Origin: JALOOB01 sp964387985
Lineage (GTDB): Bacteria > Chloroflexota > Anaerolineae > CG2-30-64-16
NCBI GenBank assembly: GCA_964387985.1
Contig: CAYLZG010000049.1
Span: 1-25,250, forward strand
Length of the DNA: 25,250 bases
Direction of reading: 5' to 3'
The notes under the pieces are model-generated. The model was not told where the DNA came from, ran no database searches, and saw only the letters and a program-made list of their open reading frames with translations. Made by a program: the position numbers and the translations under genes. How positions within the stretch are numbered: position 1 is the stretch's first letter; every line of letters begins with the position of its first letter. Positions 15,174 through 21,845 of this stretch are shown here, in pieces.

Positions 15174-15217
15174 GGGCCGGGCGCCTGACGATCCGAAAGA
15201 TCGCAAGCACCCGGCCC
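15174..15217. terminator. Long hairpin downstream of rimO
   Basis: GGGCCGGG (15174-15181) and CCCGGCCC (15210-15217) form a perfect 8-bp outer stem, and CGATC-CGAAA-GATCG forms an inner stem at 15189-15203. No T-run follows on either strand, so its role as a terminator between the convergent rimO and DUF1232 genes is likely but not certain. Confidence 0.5.
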
Positions 15218-15225
15218 ATTCGTTA

Positions 15226-15258
15226 ACGTGCGGGGCACTTGGCAAGTGCCCCGCACGT
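15226..15258. repeat. Perfect 15-bp inverted repeat with 3-nt loop
   Basis: Arms 15226-15240 and 15244-15258 are perfectly complementary around GGC. This is a very stable stem-loop immediately after the previous hairpin and just before the stop of the DUF1232 gene. No T-run follows, so it could be an RNA-end stabiliser, a bidirectional transcription block or a dispersed repeat. Confidence 0.7.
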
Positions 15259-15276
15259 AGCAACCATCTTCTATTC

Positions 15277-15648
15277 TTACTCGACGACGCGATACTCGCC
15301 GTCCACCGTCTGGCCCGTGTGTGGGGCCTTCGGCGCCTGCGATGAAACGGGCACGCCCGCCAGCCCATCACGGTGCGCCTGCACCAACCACTTCGGACAC
15401 GTATCCACGAACAGCTTGATCCCCAGCGCAATCAATGCCAGGTCGTCCAGCTGGCCCAGGCCAGGCAGCACGTCGGGCAGCAGGTCCATCGGGAACAGCA
15501 GGTAAGCCGCGGCAAGCCCTGGAATGATCAACTTGGTCGCACCCGAGACACGCGGATCACGGAACAGGCGCCACGCCAACCGTGCGTTGCGCACCACTTC
15601 TGTCAACAGCCCTGCCTTCGCACCTGCGGAACCAACCGGATTTCCCAT
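15277..15648 (-). CDS. DUF1232 (YkvA-like) small membrane protein
   Basis: 123 residues from ATG 15648, preceded by AAGGAG at seven bases. The central LIIPGLAAAYLLFPMDLLPDVLPGLGQLDD is the DUF1232 signature: a short hydrophobic hairpin ending in P-x-D-L-x-P-D and a following LDD. The C-terminal ~35 residues are polar and lack the domain. Function of the family is not established, although it is common and often near envelope genes. The AT-rich gap upstream (15649-15767) shows no strong promoter; several weak TATA-like boxes occur around 15690-15710. Confidence 0.88.
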   Translation of the reverse strand: MGNPVGSAGAKAGLLTEVVRNARLAWRLFRDPRVSGATKLIIPGLAAAYLLFPMDLLPDVLPGLGQLDDLALIALGIKLFVDTCPKWLVQAHRDGLAGVPVSSQAPKAPHTGQTVDGEYRVVE

Positions 15649-15767
15649 GATCTGACTCCTTAACCTCCAAAACCACGATACTCGCTTAACCAATATACTT
15701 ATATCAACTTACCATTAGAATTACGTTTCAGCAGTCCATTTTGTTTCATGGGAGCCCGGCTACGCTC

Positions 15768-16544
15768 CTAGCGCAGCTCGACGCTCACATCCACCTGCGC
15801 CTGGACGATGATCTGGCCGAGGCTGAACTCGCTGTCTTCGATAGCCGGCGCGGACTGAGGCGCAATCTCCTGCATCACGTTCTGCGCCATGCCGGATGCC
15901 ATGCTCCGGCTCCCCGAGCCATAGTAGTATGACCACGAGTTTTCCTGGATGTTGGTGACGCGACCTGCCGTGACCCCCGCGGCGCCGGCCAGCGCCTCCG
16001 CCTTCTCCAGCGCAGCCTTGACCGCCATCTCGCGCGCCTGGTCGCGCAGCTCGCGCAGCCGGGTCGTGCTGAATGCCAGGTCGTCGACCGAGGTGGCGCC
16101 GGCCTCCAGCGCCGCCACCAACACATCGCTCAAGCGGCTCACATCGCGCAGATTGACCACGATGCCGTTTTCGCTCCAGTAGCCGACCAGTGCCCGATCA
16201 CCTTTCTCTCTATAGTTGTACTCAGGCCGCACGGCGAAATGGTCGGTGCCGATGTCCTGGCCGGCAATCCCCTCGTCCGCCAGCGCATCCAATACCCGCT
16301 TGACGATCGCGACGTTCTCCGCCTGCGACGCCCGCGGGGTATGGGCAAAGGTCTGCACGCCGAAACGGATGGTTGCCCGGTCGGGCTGGACGCGAATAAC
16401 GGCGCTGCCGCTGGTGTGCATAGATCCGGTCAGCGCGGCCTGCGGGAGCGGCGCGGCCGCAACGGCCGCAGAGCTCGCCGGCCGCGCGATCGCAACGACG
16501 AGCAGCGTTGCAATACAACCGATGACTGAGAGTGCCTGCTTCAT
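15768..16544 (-). CDS. Secreted SIMPL-domain (DUF541) protein
   Basis: 258 residues. A cleavable signal peptide is likely at ~1-27 (KQALSVIGCIATLLVVAIARPASSA). The SIMPL/DUF541 domain covers the rest: GSAVIRVQPDRATIRFGVQTFA, IGTDHFAVRPEYNY, YWSENGIVVNLRDVSRLSDVLVAALEAGA, and the A-rich helix REMAVKAALEKAEALAGAAGV. Members form secreted or periplasmic oligomers; one is oxidative-stress related in Brucella (BP26), but the biochemical role is unknown. AGGAGG lies five bases before ATG 16544. A set of Pho-box-like repeats at 16593-16632, followed by a weak -10, sits upstream, directly after the PhoR-like gene. It may thus be phosphate-regulated. A long in-frame extension to 16856 overlaps the kinase gene and is rejected. 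Confidence 0.92.
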   Translation of the reverse strand: MKQALSVIGCIATLLVVAIARPASSAAVAAAPLPQAALTGSMHTSGSAVIRVQPDRATIRFGVQTFAHTPRASQAENVAIVKRVLDALADEGIAGQDIGTDHFAVRPEYNYREKGDRALVGYWSENGIVVNLRDVSRLSDVLVAALEAGATSVDDLAFSTTRLRELRDQAREMAVKAALEKAEALAGAAGVTAGRVTNIQENSWSYYYGSGSRSMASGMAQNVMQEIAPQSAPAIEDSEFSLGQIIVQAQVDVSVELR

Positions 16545-16587
16545 GCTGTCCTCCTGAATGCTTCTTCTGGATCGCACTTCCGGAGAC

Positions 16588-16632
16588 AGCGTAACAGAGG
16601 GATGTGTCAGAACGATGGCAGGTACGAAACAG
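16588..16632 (-). promoter_or_regulatory. Pho-box-like direct repeats and -10 box upstream of the SIMPL gene
   Basis: Minus-strand units CTGTTTC (16632-16626), CTGCCAT (16621-16615), CTGACAC (16610-16604) and the weak CTCTGTT (16599-16593) are separated by exactly 4 nt each, an 11-bp period. After CTGACAC there are 10 nt to TACGCT (16593-16588), a weak -10. The layout copies the E. coli Pho box (7-bp CTGTCAT-like repeats, 4-nt gaps, 10 nt to -10). Confidence 0.6.
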
Positions 16633-16639
16633 GGATCGA

Positions 16640-18124
16640 TCAGAGGGCAGGCAGCGAGAAGATGACTTTCGTGCCCTCCCCGCGCCGGCTTTCGAGGGTG
16701 ATGGAGCCGCCGTGTGCTTCGATCAGCGCTTTGGCAATGGCCAGGCCCAGGCCCGAGCCGCTGGCCCTCCCGCGCTCCCGCTGGCGGGACCGGTCGCCCC
16801 GGTAGAAGCGCTCGAACACGCGCGGCAGATCCTCCGGCGCAATGCCCGGGCCGCAATCCTGCACCGAGACGGCTGCACCCTCGGGCGAGATCCCGGTGTG
16901 AACCGTCACCTCCGCGCCCGGGGGCGAATACTGCAGTGCATTGTCCAGCAGGTTGACCAACACCTGGCGCAGGCGGTCGGGATCCCCGGTTGCGAACGCG
17001 TGCGCGCCGTGCACGGCGATCGCCACACCTGCAGCCTCAGCCTGCGGAGCAAGCTCGCCCGCAGTGGCGCGCGCGAGCTCGGACAGGTCCAACCGCTCGC
17101 AGCGCAGGCCCAGGGCCCGGTTGTCCGCGCGCGAAAGCACCAGCAAGTCGTTGACCAGGCGGATGAGGCGGTCGGCCTGGCGTTCAACCGACGCGAGAAA
17201 CCGGTCGCGTGCATCCGGATCATCGACCGCGCCGTCGCGCAGCGTCTCGGTGAGCCCCTTGATCGCGGTGAGTGGGGTGCGCAGCTCGTGGCTGACGTTG
17301 GTGACCAGATCGGCGCGCGCCTGCAGCGTGCGGTGCAGCTCATCACGCATGGAGCCGAAGGAGGCGGCAAGGCGACCCAGCTCGTCAGGCGAGCCGGCAG
17401 GCAGGGGATAGTCGAAGTCGCCCTGCGCCAGGCGGTCAGCCGCGGCCGTGAGTTCAGCGACGGGGCGAGCGATCGCACGCGCCAACAGCAGGCCAACCAG
17501 GCCCGAAAGTGCCAGGGCAATCACGGCCGAGAGCGCAAGCCGGCCGCGCAGGTCGGCCAGCACTGCTGCAACGTCGCGCAGCGGCTGGCTCAGGTACACC
17601 ACCCCCGTGATGCCCTCCTCCCCGGCCAGCGGCACCGCCACCCTCATCTCGCCGGCCTCGACGCGCGCCTGTTCGCCTCCTGCCAGAGCCCCGACGACCA
17701 ACGGATCACCCGCCAGGTCCCGGCCGGTCTCCGCGCCGAGGCTGTCGACGGTCACCCTGCCTGTCGCGTCGATCAGCCGGATGCGCGTGTCGAGCTGCGA
17801 GCTGAGCTGCAGCGTGACCGGATCCAACCCATATGGCGTGGCTCCGCCAGCCTCGCCGTCGCGCGGTGCGCGGTTCATTGCCTGCTGCTGCACCGCGTTG
17901 GAGGCCGCGGGCAGCATGGCCTGGCTGATGTTGGAGACTGTCAGGGGCTGTGAGGCGGTGATGGCGCGGCCAGCCAGCCGGGCCTGGACCAGGAGGCTCT
18001 CCCGCACGGCTTGTTCGAAATAGCCCTGCACCATGGAAAGCATCAGGAAGCCCAGCAGCCCCATCGCCACCGCAATCACCAGCAGATGGCTGAGGACAAG
18101 CCGTCCGGCCAACCGGTTCAACAC
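16640..18124 (-). CDS. phoR: Sensor histidine kinase, PhoR-like
   Basis: 494 residues. Membrane helix 1 is at ~10-33, an extracytoplasmic region at ~34-193, helix 2 at ~195-216 and HAMP at ~217-268. The HisKA domain follows with the phospho-acceptor His279 in NVSHELRTPLTAIKG. The HATPase domain has the N box (NLLDNALQYS, 391-400), G1 (DCGPGI), F box (FERFYRGD) and G2 (GSGLGLAIA). No PAS domain is evident between HAMP and HisKA, unlike Bacillus PhoR. The start is GTG 18124, overlapping the response regulator stop by 7 nt, so the two are translationally coupled. The name rests on pairing with a PhoB-type regulator under a Pho box; the sensed signal is not shown by the sequence itself. Confidence 0.9.
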   Translation of the reverse strand: MLNRLAGRLVLSHLLVIAVAMGLLGFLMLSMVQGYFEQAVRESLLVQARLAGRAITASQPLTVSNISQAMLPAASNAVQQQAMNRAPRDGEAGGATPYGLDPVTLQLSSQLDTRIRLIDATGRVTVDSLGAETGRDLAGDPLVVGALAGGEQARVEAGEMRVAVPLAGEEGITGVVYLSQPLRDVAAVLADLRGRLALSAVIALALSGLVGLLLARAIARPVAELTAAADRLAQGDFDYPLPAGSPDELGRLAASFGSMRDELHRTLQARADLVTNVSHELRTPLTAIKGLTETLRDGAVDDPDARDRFLASVERQADRLIRLVNDLLVLSRADNRALGLRCERLDLSELARATAGELAPQAEAAGVAIAVHGAHAFATGDPDRLRQVLVNLLDNALQYSPPGAEVTVHTGISPEGAAVSVQDCGPGIAPEDLPRVFERFYRGDRSRQRERGRASGSGLGLAIAKALIEAHGGSITLESRRGEGTKVIFSLPAL

Positions 18125-18804
18125 GTTTCGCTCAACTTGTAGCCCAGGTCGCGTGCGGTGAGGATCAACTCAGCCTCGGGCGCGACCTCGCGCAGCCGGG
18201 CGCGCAGCCGCTTGATCGCGGAATCCACGGCCCGGGTGTCACCATAGTAATCGTAGCCCCACACCTGGTTGAGTAACTCTTCCCGCGAGAAGACGCGGCC
18301 CGGCCGCGCCATCAGGGCCCGCAGGAGGTCAAACTGGGCGGCCGTCAGTTCGAAGGGGCGGCCGCGCCACGACGCCTCGCGGCGTTCGAGATCCAGGCAG
18401 AGCTCGCCGGCCCGCAGCGCAGCCTGGGGCTCGGCAGGTCGCGGGGCCGTGCGGCGGAGAACGATCTTGACGCGCGCCATGAGCTCGCGCACGCTGAACG
18501 GCTTGACCACGTAGTCATCCGCGCCCACCTCGAGACCGACGACCCGGTCGATCTCTTCGTCACGCGCGGTGAGGATGATGATGGGCAGGTCGCCGTCGCG
18601 ACGCAGCTCCCGGCAGACGTCGAGCCCGTCGATGCGCGGCAGCATGAGGTCGAGGATCACCAGGTCGGGACGTTCTGTGCGCGCAAGGTGCAGCGCCTGC
18701 TCGCCATCGCGCGCGACGATTGGCTCGTGTCCGGCCTTCACCAGGTTATAGGCCAACACGTCCACGATCGCCTGTTCGTCGTCCACCACGAGGATCCTGC
18801 TCAC
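18118..18804 (-). CDS. phoB: OmpR/PhoB-family response regulator
   Basis: 228 residues. The receiver domain (1-~118) has the acidic pair Asp8/Asp9, the phosphorylation site Asp52 (ILDLMLP), Thr79 and Lys101. The DNA-binding winged helix (~128-226) has FELTAAQFDLLRALMARPGRVFSREELLNQVWG, DTRAVDSAIKRLRARLRE and the closing DLGYKL. On phosphorylation these proteins dimerise on direct repeats. The start is GTG 18804 with a GGGAGAGGA ribosome binding site. Upstream lie TATAAT and three Pho-box-like repeats, consistent with positive autoregulation by a phosphate-starvation regulator. No pst or phoU gene is in the window, so the phosphate role depends on the repeats. Confidence 0.92.
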   Translation of the reverse strand: MSRILVVDDEQAIVDVLAYNLVKAGHEPIVARDGEQALHLARTERPDLVILDLMLPRIDGLDVCRELRRDGDLPIIILTARDEEIDRVVGLEVGADDYVVKPFSVRELMARVKIVLRRTAPRPAEPQAALRAGELCLDLERREASWRGRPFELTAAQFDLLRALMARPGRVFSREELLNQVWGYDYYGDTRAVDSAIKRLRARLREVAPEAELILTARDLGYKLSETC

Positions 18805-18827
18805 CCGCCGTCCTCTCCCTGTGGCGC

Positions 18828-18872
18828 ATTATAGCACGGGAATGTGGCAGGAAGATGGCAGCGATATGGCGG
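18828..18872 (-). promoter_or_regulatory. Pho-box-like repeats and -10 box of the two-component operon
   Basis: Minus-strand units CCGCCAT (18872-18866), CTGCCAT (18861-18855) and CTGCCAC (18850-18844) have exact 4-nt gaps. Ten nt then lead to a perfect TATAAT (18833-18828). There is no -35 box; the repeats take its place, as in activator-dependent Pho promoters. The predicted start is near 18821, a 17-nt leader with a ribosome binding site. Confidence 0.75.
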
Positions 18873-18891
18873 GAACGGGACGCAGATGGAG

Positions 18892-18897
18892 TATAAT
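18892..18897 (+). promoter_or_regulatory. -10 box of the helicase-associated-domain gene
   Basis: TATAAT ends ten bases before ATG 18908, and there is no ribosome binding site. The predicted leader is about four nt. It faces the Pho-box promoter of the divergent two-component operon across ~50 bp. Confidence 0.55.
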
Positions 18898-18907
18898 TCA
18901 CCCTGAA

Positions 18908-20650
18908 ATGCGCACCCTACTGGTCAGCCTGAGCGAACATCCCCTGGCCATGCTCCGGGGCATCGCAGAACTGCGCGGCGTCGAGCTGGCGTCGAACGCG
19001 CGCGATGAGGCTGCGGCCCAATTAGCTGCGGCCCTGGGAGAAGAAGCGGCAACCGCTACGGCAATCCAAGCCGTCTCCCCCAAGGCGCAGGCCGCATGGA
19101 TCGCACTACGGCAAGCAGGCGGCCGGATGAAGACGGCTGCGTTTGGCCGCGAGCACGGCGAAATCCGCGCGGTGGGGCCGGGCCGGCTCGAACGGGAGGC
19201 AACCTGGCGGCAGCCCGAGAACGCGGCCGAGGAGCTGTGGTATCGCGGGCTGGTCTTCCGCACGTTTGCGGATTTCGGCGACGGTCCGATGGAGTACCTT
19301 TACATCCCGGAGGATCTGCCGCTGCCACCCCACACTGAAGGGACGCCAGCACACGCGGCCCGGCCGCGCGGTGCGCCCCTGAACCCGGTCGAGACCCCGC
19401 ACCGCAGCCGGCATGCCCTGAACAGCCTGGCCGTCGATGCGTGCACGCTGCTGTCCGCGCTGCGCGAGGACCCTCTCGCGCTCGGCGAGCGGGGCCGCCC
19501 CGACCCCGAACGAGCCACGCAGCTCCGTGACACGCTGCTGCTGCCCGGCACCATCCGTTTCGATATGCTGCTCACCCTTGCGCAGGCCAACGGCTGGCTC
19601 GCTGCGGACCGCGGCCGGTTGGTCCTCGACAACCAGCGGACCGGCGCATGGTTGCGGCTCACGCACTGGGAGCAGATGTCGCTGCTCTATTCATCCTGGC
19701 GCGACGGCACGGCCTGGAACGACCTGCGCCATACCCCGGGCCTCCTTGCCGAAGGCGAGTGGTACAACGATGCGCCGCTGGCGCGACGCCGCCTGCTGCG
19801 GCTCCTGGCCCGGCTCGACGCGCGCAGCTGGTACGCGCTGTCCGACGTGGCCGGCCTCATGAAGCGTGCCGACCCGGATTTCCAGCGGCCGGATGGTAAT
19901 TATACGGGGTGGTATCTGAAAGAGGCTGGCTCAGGCCGCTATCTCTCGGGCTTTGAGAACTGGGATGCGGTCGAGGGCCGGCTGCTTCACTTCCTGATCG
20001 AGGGACCGCTGTTCTGGCTGGGGGCAGTTGCCCTGGATGGCGAGGGTCGCGACGGCGAAGGCGCGGACGAGGCGGACCGCGGGGTCCGGGTCTTCCGCCT
20101 GACGCCCGCAGGTGCGGCCTGGCTGGCGTCGCGCATGCCCCAGGCGCCGCCTCGACCCGCGCGCCTGTCCGTGGCCGATGACTTCACCGTCACCGCGCCG
20201 CTGCTCCTGCCGCTGCTGGACCGCTACCGCCTGTCCCGGTTCGCCGATCCCGCGGGGGAGCCCGGCTGGGAGCTCCGCCGCGATACACTGACACCCGCAC
20301 CCACCCGGCACCGCATCACCCGGTCCAGCCTGGCCCGCGCACGCGCGTCGGGGCTCAAGGGCCAGGACGCGGCATCATTCCTCAAACGGGCTGCGGGCGG
20401 CCGCGTGCCGGGAAGGGTGGCTTCCGCGATCCAGCGCTATGACCGGCTGGGCGGCCAGGTGCGCCTGACGCGCGGCGCGGTCCTGCGCGTTTCCGACGCA
20501 GGCACCCTGACCGCCCTGCGCGCGGATCCCCTGATCGCGCCGCTGCTCGGCGACCTGATCTCCGCCCAGGCCGTCCTCGTCCCCGAGCGCCACCTGGACC
20601 GCCTGATCGCCATCCTCCGCGACAGCAGCTACACCGTGGAACTACTATAG
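18908..20650 (+). CDS. Helicase-associated-domain protein (XPB/Ssl2 N-terminal-like), no motor domain
   Basis: 580 residues from ATG 18908. The N-terminus (LSEHPLAMLRGIAELRGVEL) and the following winged-helix-like repeats resemble the accessory domain found N-terminal to XPB/Ssl2-type helicases in bacteria. The C-terminal ~150 residues (DDFTVTAPLLLPLLDRYRLSRFA, HRITRSSLARARASGLKGQDAASFL, LPxxV-like VPGRVASAIQRYDRLGG) fit the Helicase_C_3 profile from memory. No Walker A (GKT/GKS) or DEAD/DExH box is present, so it is not itself a helicase. It may bind DNA or partner a separate XPB-like helicase. A leaderless start is likely. The frame is open to 18821 but that part covers the promoters. The function is unknown. 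Confidence 0.72.
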   Translation: MRTLLVSLSEHPLAMLRGIAELRGVELASNARDEAAAQLAAALGEEAATATAIQAVSPKAQAAWIALRQAGGRMKTAAFGREHGEIRAVGPGRLEREATWRQPENAAEELWYRGLVFRTFADFGDGPMEYLYIPEDLPLPPHTEGTPAHAARPRGAPLNPVETPHRSRHALNSLAVDACTLLSALREDPLALGERGRPDPERATQLRDTLLLPGTIRFDMLLTLAQANGWLAADRGRLVLDNQRTGAWLRLTHWEQMSLLYSSWRDGTAWNDLRHTPGLLAEGEWYNDAPLARRRLLRLLARLDARSWYALSDVAGLMKRADPDFQRPDGNYTGWYLKEAGSGRYLSGFENWDAVEGRLLHFLIEGPLFWLGAVALDGEGRDGEGADEADRGVRVFRLTPAGAAWLASRMPQAPPRPARLSVADDFTVTAPLLLPLLDRYRLSRFADPAGEPGWELRRDTLTPAPTRHRITRSSLARARASGLKGQDAASFLKRAAGGRVPGRVASAIQRYDRLGGQVRLTRGAVLRVSDAGTLTALRADPLIAPLLGDLISAQAVLVPERHLDRLIAILRDSSYTVELL

Positions 20651-20709
20651 AGACGTTGCATGCAGCGTCTCTGCTACAACATGGTCGCGCGGGCATGCAA
20701 CGTCTCTGC
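20649..20709. repeat. Palindromic intergenic repeat with three related arms
   Basis: AGAGACGTTGCATGC (20649-20663) and GCATGCAACGTCTCT (20693-20707) are perfect 15-bp inverted repeats. A third arm, GCATGCAGCGTCTCT (20658-20672), is a direct repeat of the second with one mismatch. The first arm can therefore also fold locally with 20666-20672. It fills the gap between two convergent genes and begins inside the stop codon of the upstream one. Confidence 0.85.
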
Positions 20710-20717
20710 ATGCGCGG

Positions 20718-21806
20718 TTACCCGCCCCTGACGACCTCGATCCCGACCTTGGCGACCGTCGGCGGGTGCAGCAGCATGTTGGCGTAGGACGCGTTGGCCA
20801 TCGGGCACGCGCATTCCTTATCGTAGATCGATTTGCGCAGCTTCGCCATGCGCTCGCTGTACCAGATGGGCGCCAGGTCGTAGTTCGTCTCACGCAGGTT
20901 GCCCACCGGCTCCGCGCGGATGCAGCAGCTCCAGATATCACCGTTGGGCGCGATGTGCGCGCTCGCCCAGCCCGCGTAACAGGCGATCACCTGCGTCCGC
21001 TCGTACAGCACGCGCTTGGCGAGCTGGTAGTAGTGCGCGCGGAACGCCTGCGTCACCCTGGCGATGCCCTTGACGGGCCGGCTTCGCGCCTGCTCGCTCA
21101 GGAAGTCAGCGATGGGCGCGTACGCGTCGGGCTCCGGGGTGATGCCCCACCCAACCGTGTCCAGCTCCACGCGCTCTTCGGCCACCTCGGTGATGTAGCT
21201 GTCAGGCTGCAGGAATTGCAGCCCATCGTAGATCTCGCGGAAGCGGTGCTGGTTGAACCGGCTGACCACCGTGTGAACGGTGAGCACCAGGTTGGGCCGC
21301 GTCTTCTGCAGCTCCTTGAGCCGCTCCCACGTAGCCATCGACCTGTCCCAGTTGCCGGGCACCCCGCGGATATCGTCGTGCTCATCGCCGATGCCGTCCA
21401 GGCTCAGGTTGAGCCCGATCTGGCTATCCGGGCACTCGTGACAGATGCGGTCCACGCGCTCGACCACCCGGTCGGTGAGCAGGCCATTGGTCGGGATAGT
21501 GATCACGGACGGGCGGCAGTGGCGGTAGGCCGAGATGACCATCTCATCCAGGTCCTTGCGCAGGAACGGCTCGCCGCCGGTGAAGGTGATATAGAAGGGC
21601 GTGCGCCCCAGGTTGGCGAAGACCTTGTCCCACTCCTCGACTGACATATCGTCGTTCGGCTTGCGCCACACGTCGCACGTGCGGCACTTGGAATTGCAGC
21701 GGAAGCTGACGCTGACGACGACCGAGAAGGGGTAGATCTTAGGCCACCCGAAACGCCGAAAGCTCCAGTAAAGGGGCAGTTTCGGTGCAAGGCTCAACAT
21801 TGACAT
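20718..21806 (-). CDS. Radical SAM protein with SPASM-like C-terminal cysteines
   Basis: 362 residues. Cys37, Cys41 and Cys44 in FRCNSKCRTC ligate the SAM-binding [4Fe-4S] cluster. FTGGEPFLRKD follows (the GGE motif), with IPTNGLLTDRV and LNLSLDGIGDEHDDIRG. The C-terminus has Cys276 (CYAGWASAHIAPNGDIWSCC, also Cys294/295) and Cys332/Cys334 (ECACP), a SPASM/Twitch-like auxiliary cluster region. GNLRE fits SPASM. Such enzymes modify peptides, sugars or small molecules; no precursor peptide is visible nearby, so the substrate is unknown. ATG 21806 is only eight bases after a TATAAT (21820-21815) with no ribosome binding site, implying a leaderless message. A second ATG at 21800 is an alternative. 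Confidence 0.88.
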   Translation of the reverse strand: MSMLSLAPKLPLYWSFRRFGWPKIYPFSVVVSVSFRCNSKCRTCDVWRKPNDDMSVEEWDKVFANLGRTPFYITFTGGEPFLRKDLDEMVISAYRHCRPSVITIPTNGLLTDRVVERVDRICHECPDSQIGLNLSLDGIGDEHDDIRGVPGNWDRSMATWERLKELQKTRPNLVLTVHTVVSRFNQHRFREIYDGLQFLQPDSYITEVAEERVELDTVGWGITPEPDAYAPIADFLSEQARSRPVKGIARVTQAFRAHYYQLAKRVLYERTQVIACYAGWASAHIAPNGDIWSCCIRAEPVGNLRETNYDLAPIWYSERMAKLRKSIYDKECACPMANASYANMLLHPPTVAKVGIEVVRGG

Positions 21807-21814
21807 AGACGAGT

Positions 21815-21820
21815 ATTATA
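21815..21820 (-). promoter_or_regulatory. -10 box of the radical SAM gene
   Basis: A perfect TATAAT on the minus strand, eight bases before ATG 21806. The -35 region has only a weak TTAAGC at 18-nt spacing. Confidence 0.5.
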
Positions 21821-21845
21821 CCGCAGGCTGCCGGGATCGCTTAAG

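Noticed and set aside
13757..15256. 499-residue minus-strand frame opposite rimO
   Set aside because: Shadow of rimO, which carries all expected cysteines; the antisense product has no recognisable fold.
16545..16856. N-terminal extension of the SIMPL protein
   Set aside because: It overlaps the kinase gene and the Pho-box region. The ATG at 16544 has a perfect ribosome binding site and begins a signal peptide.
16604..17953. 449-residue plus-strand frame opposite the histidine kinase
   Set aside because: Composition typical of an antisense shadow (Arg/Gln/Ala/His-rich); the kinase on the other strand has every catalytic box.
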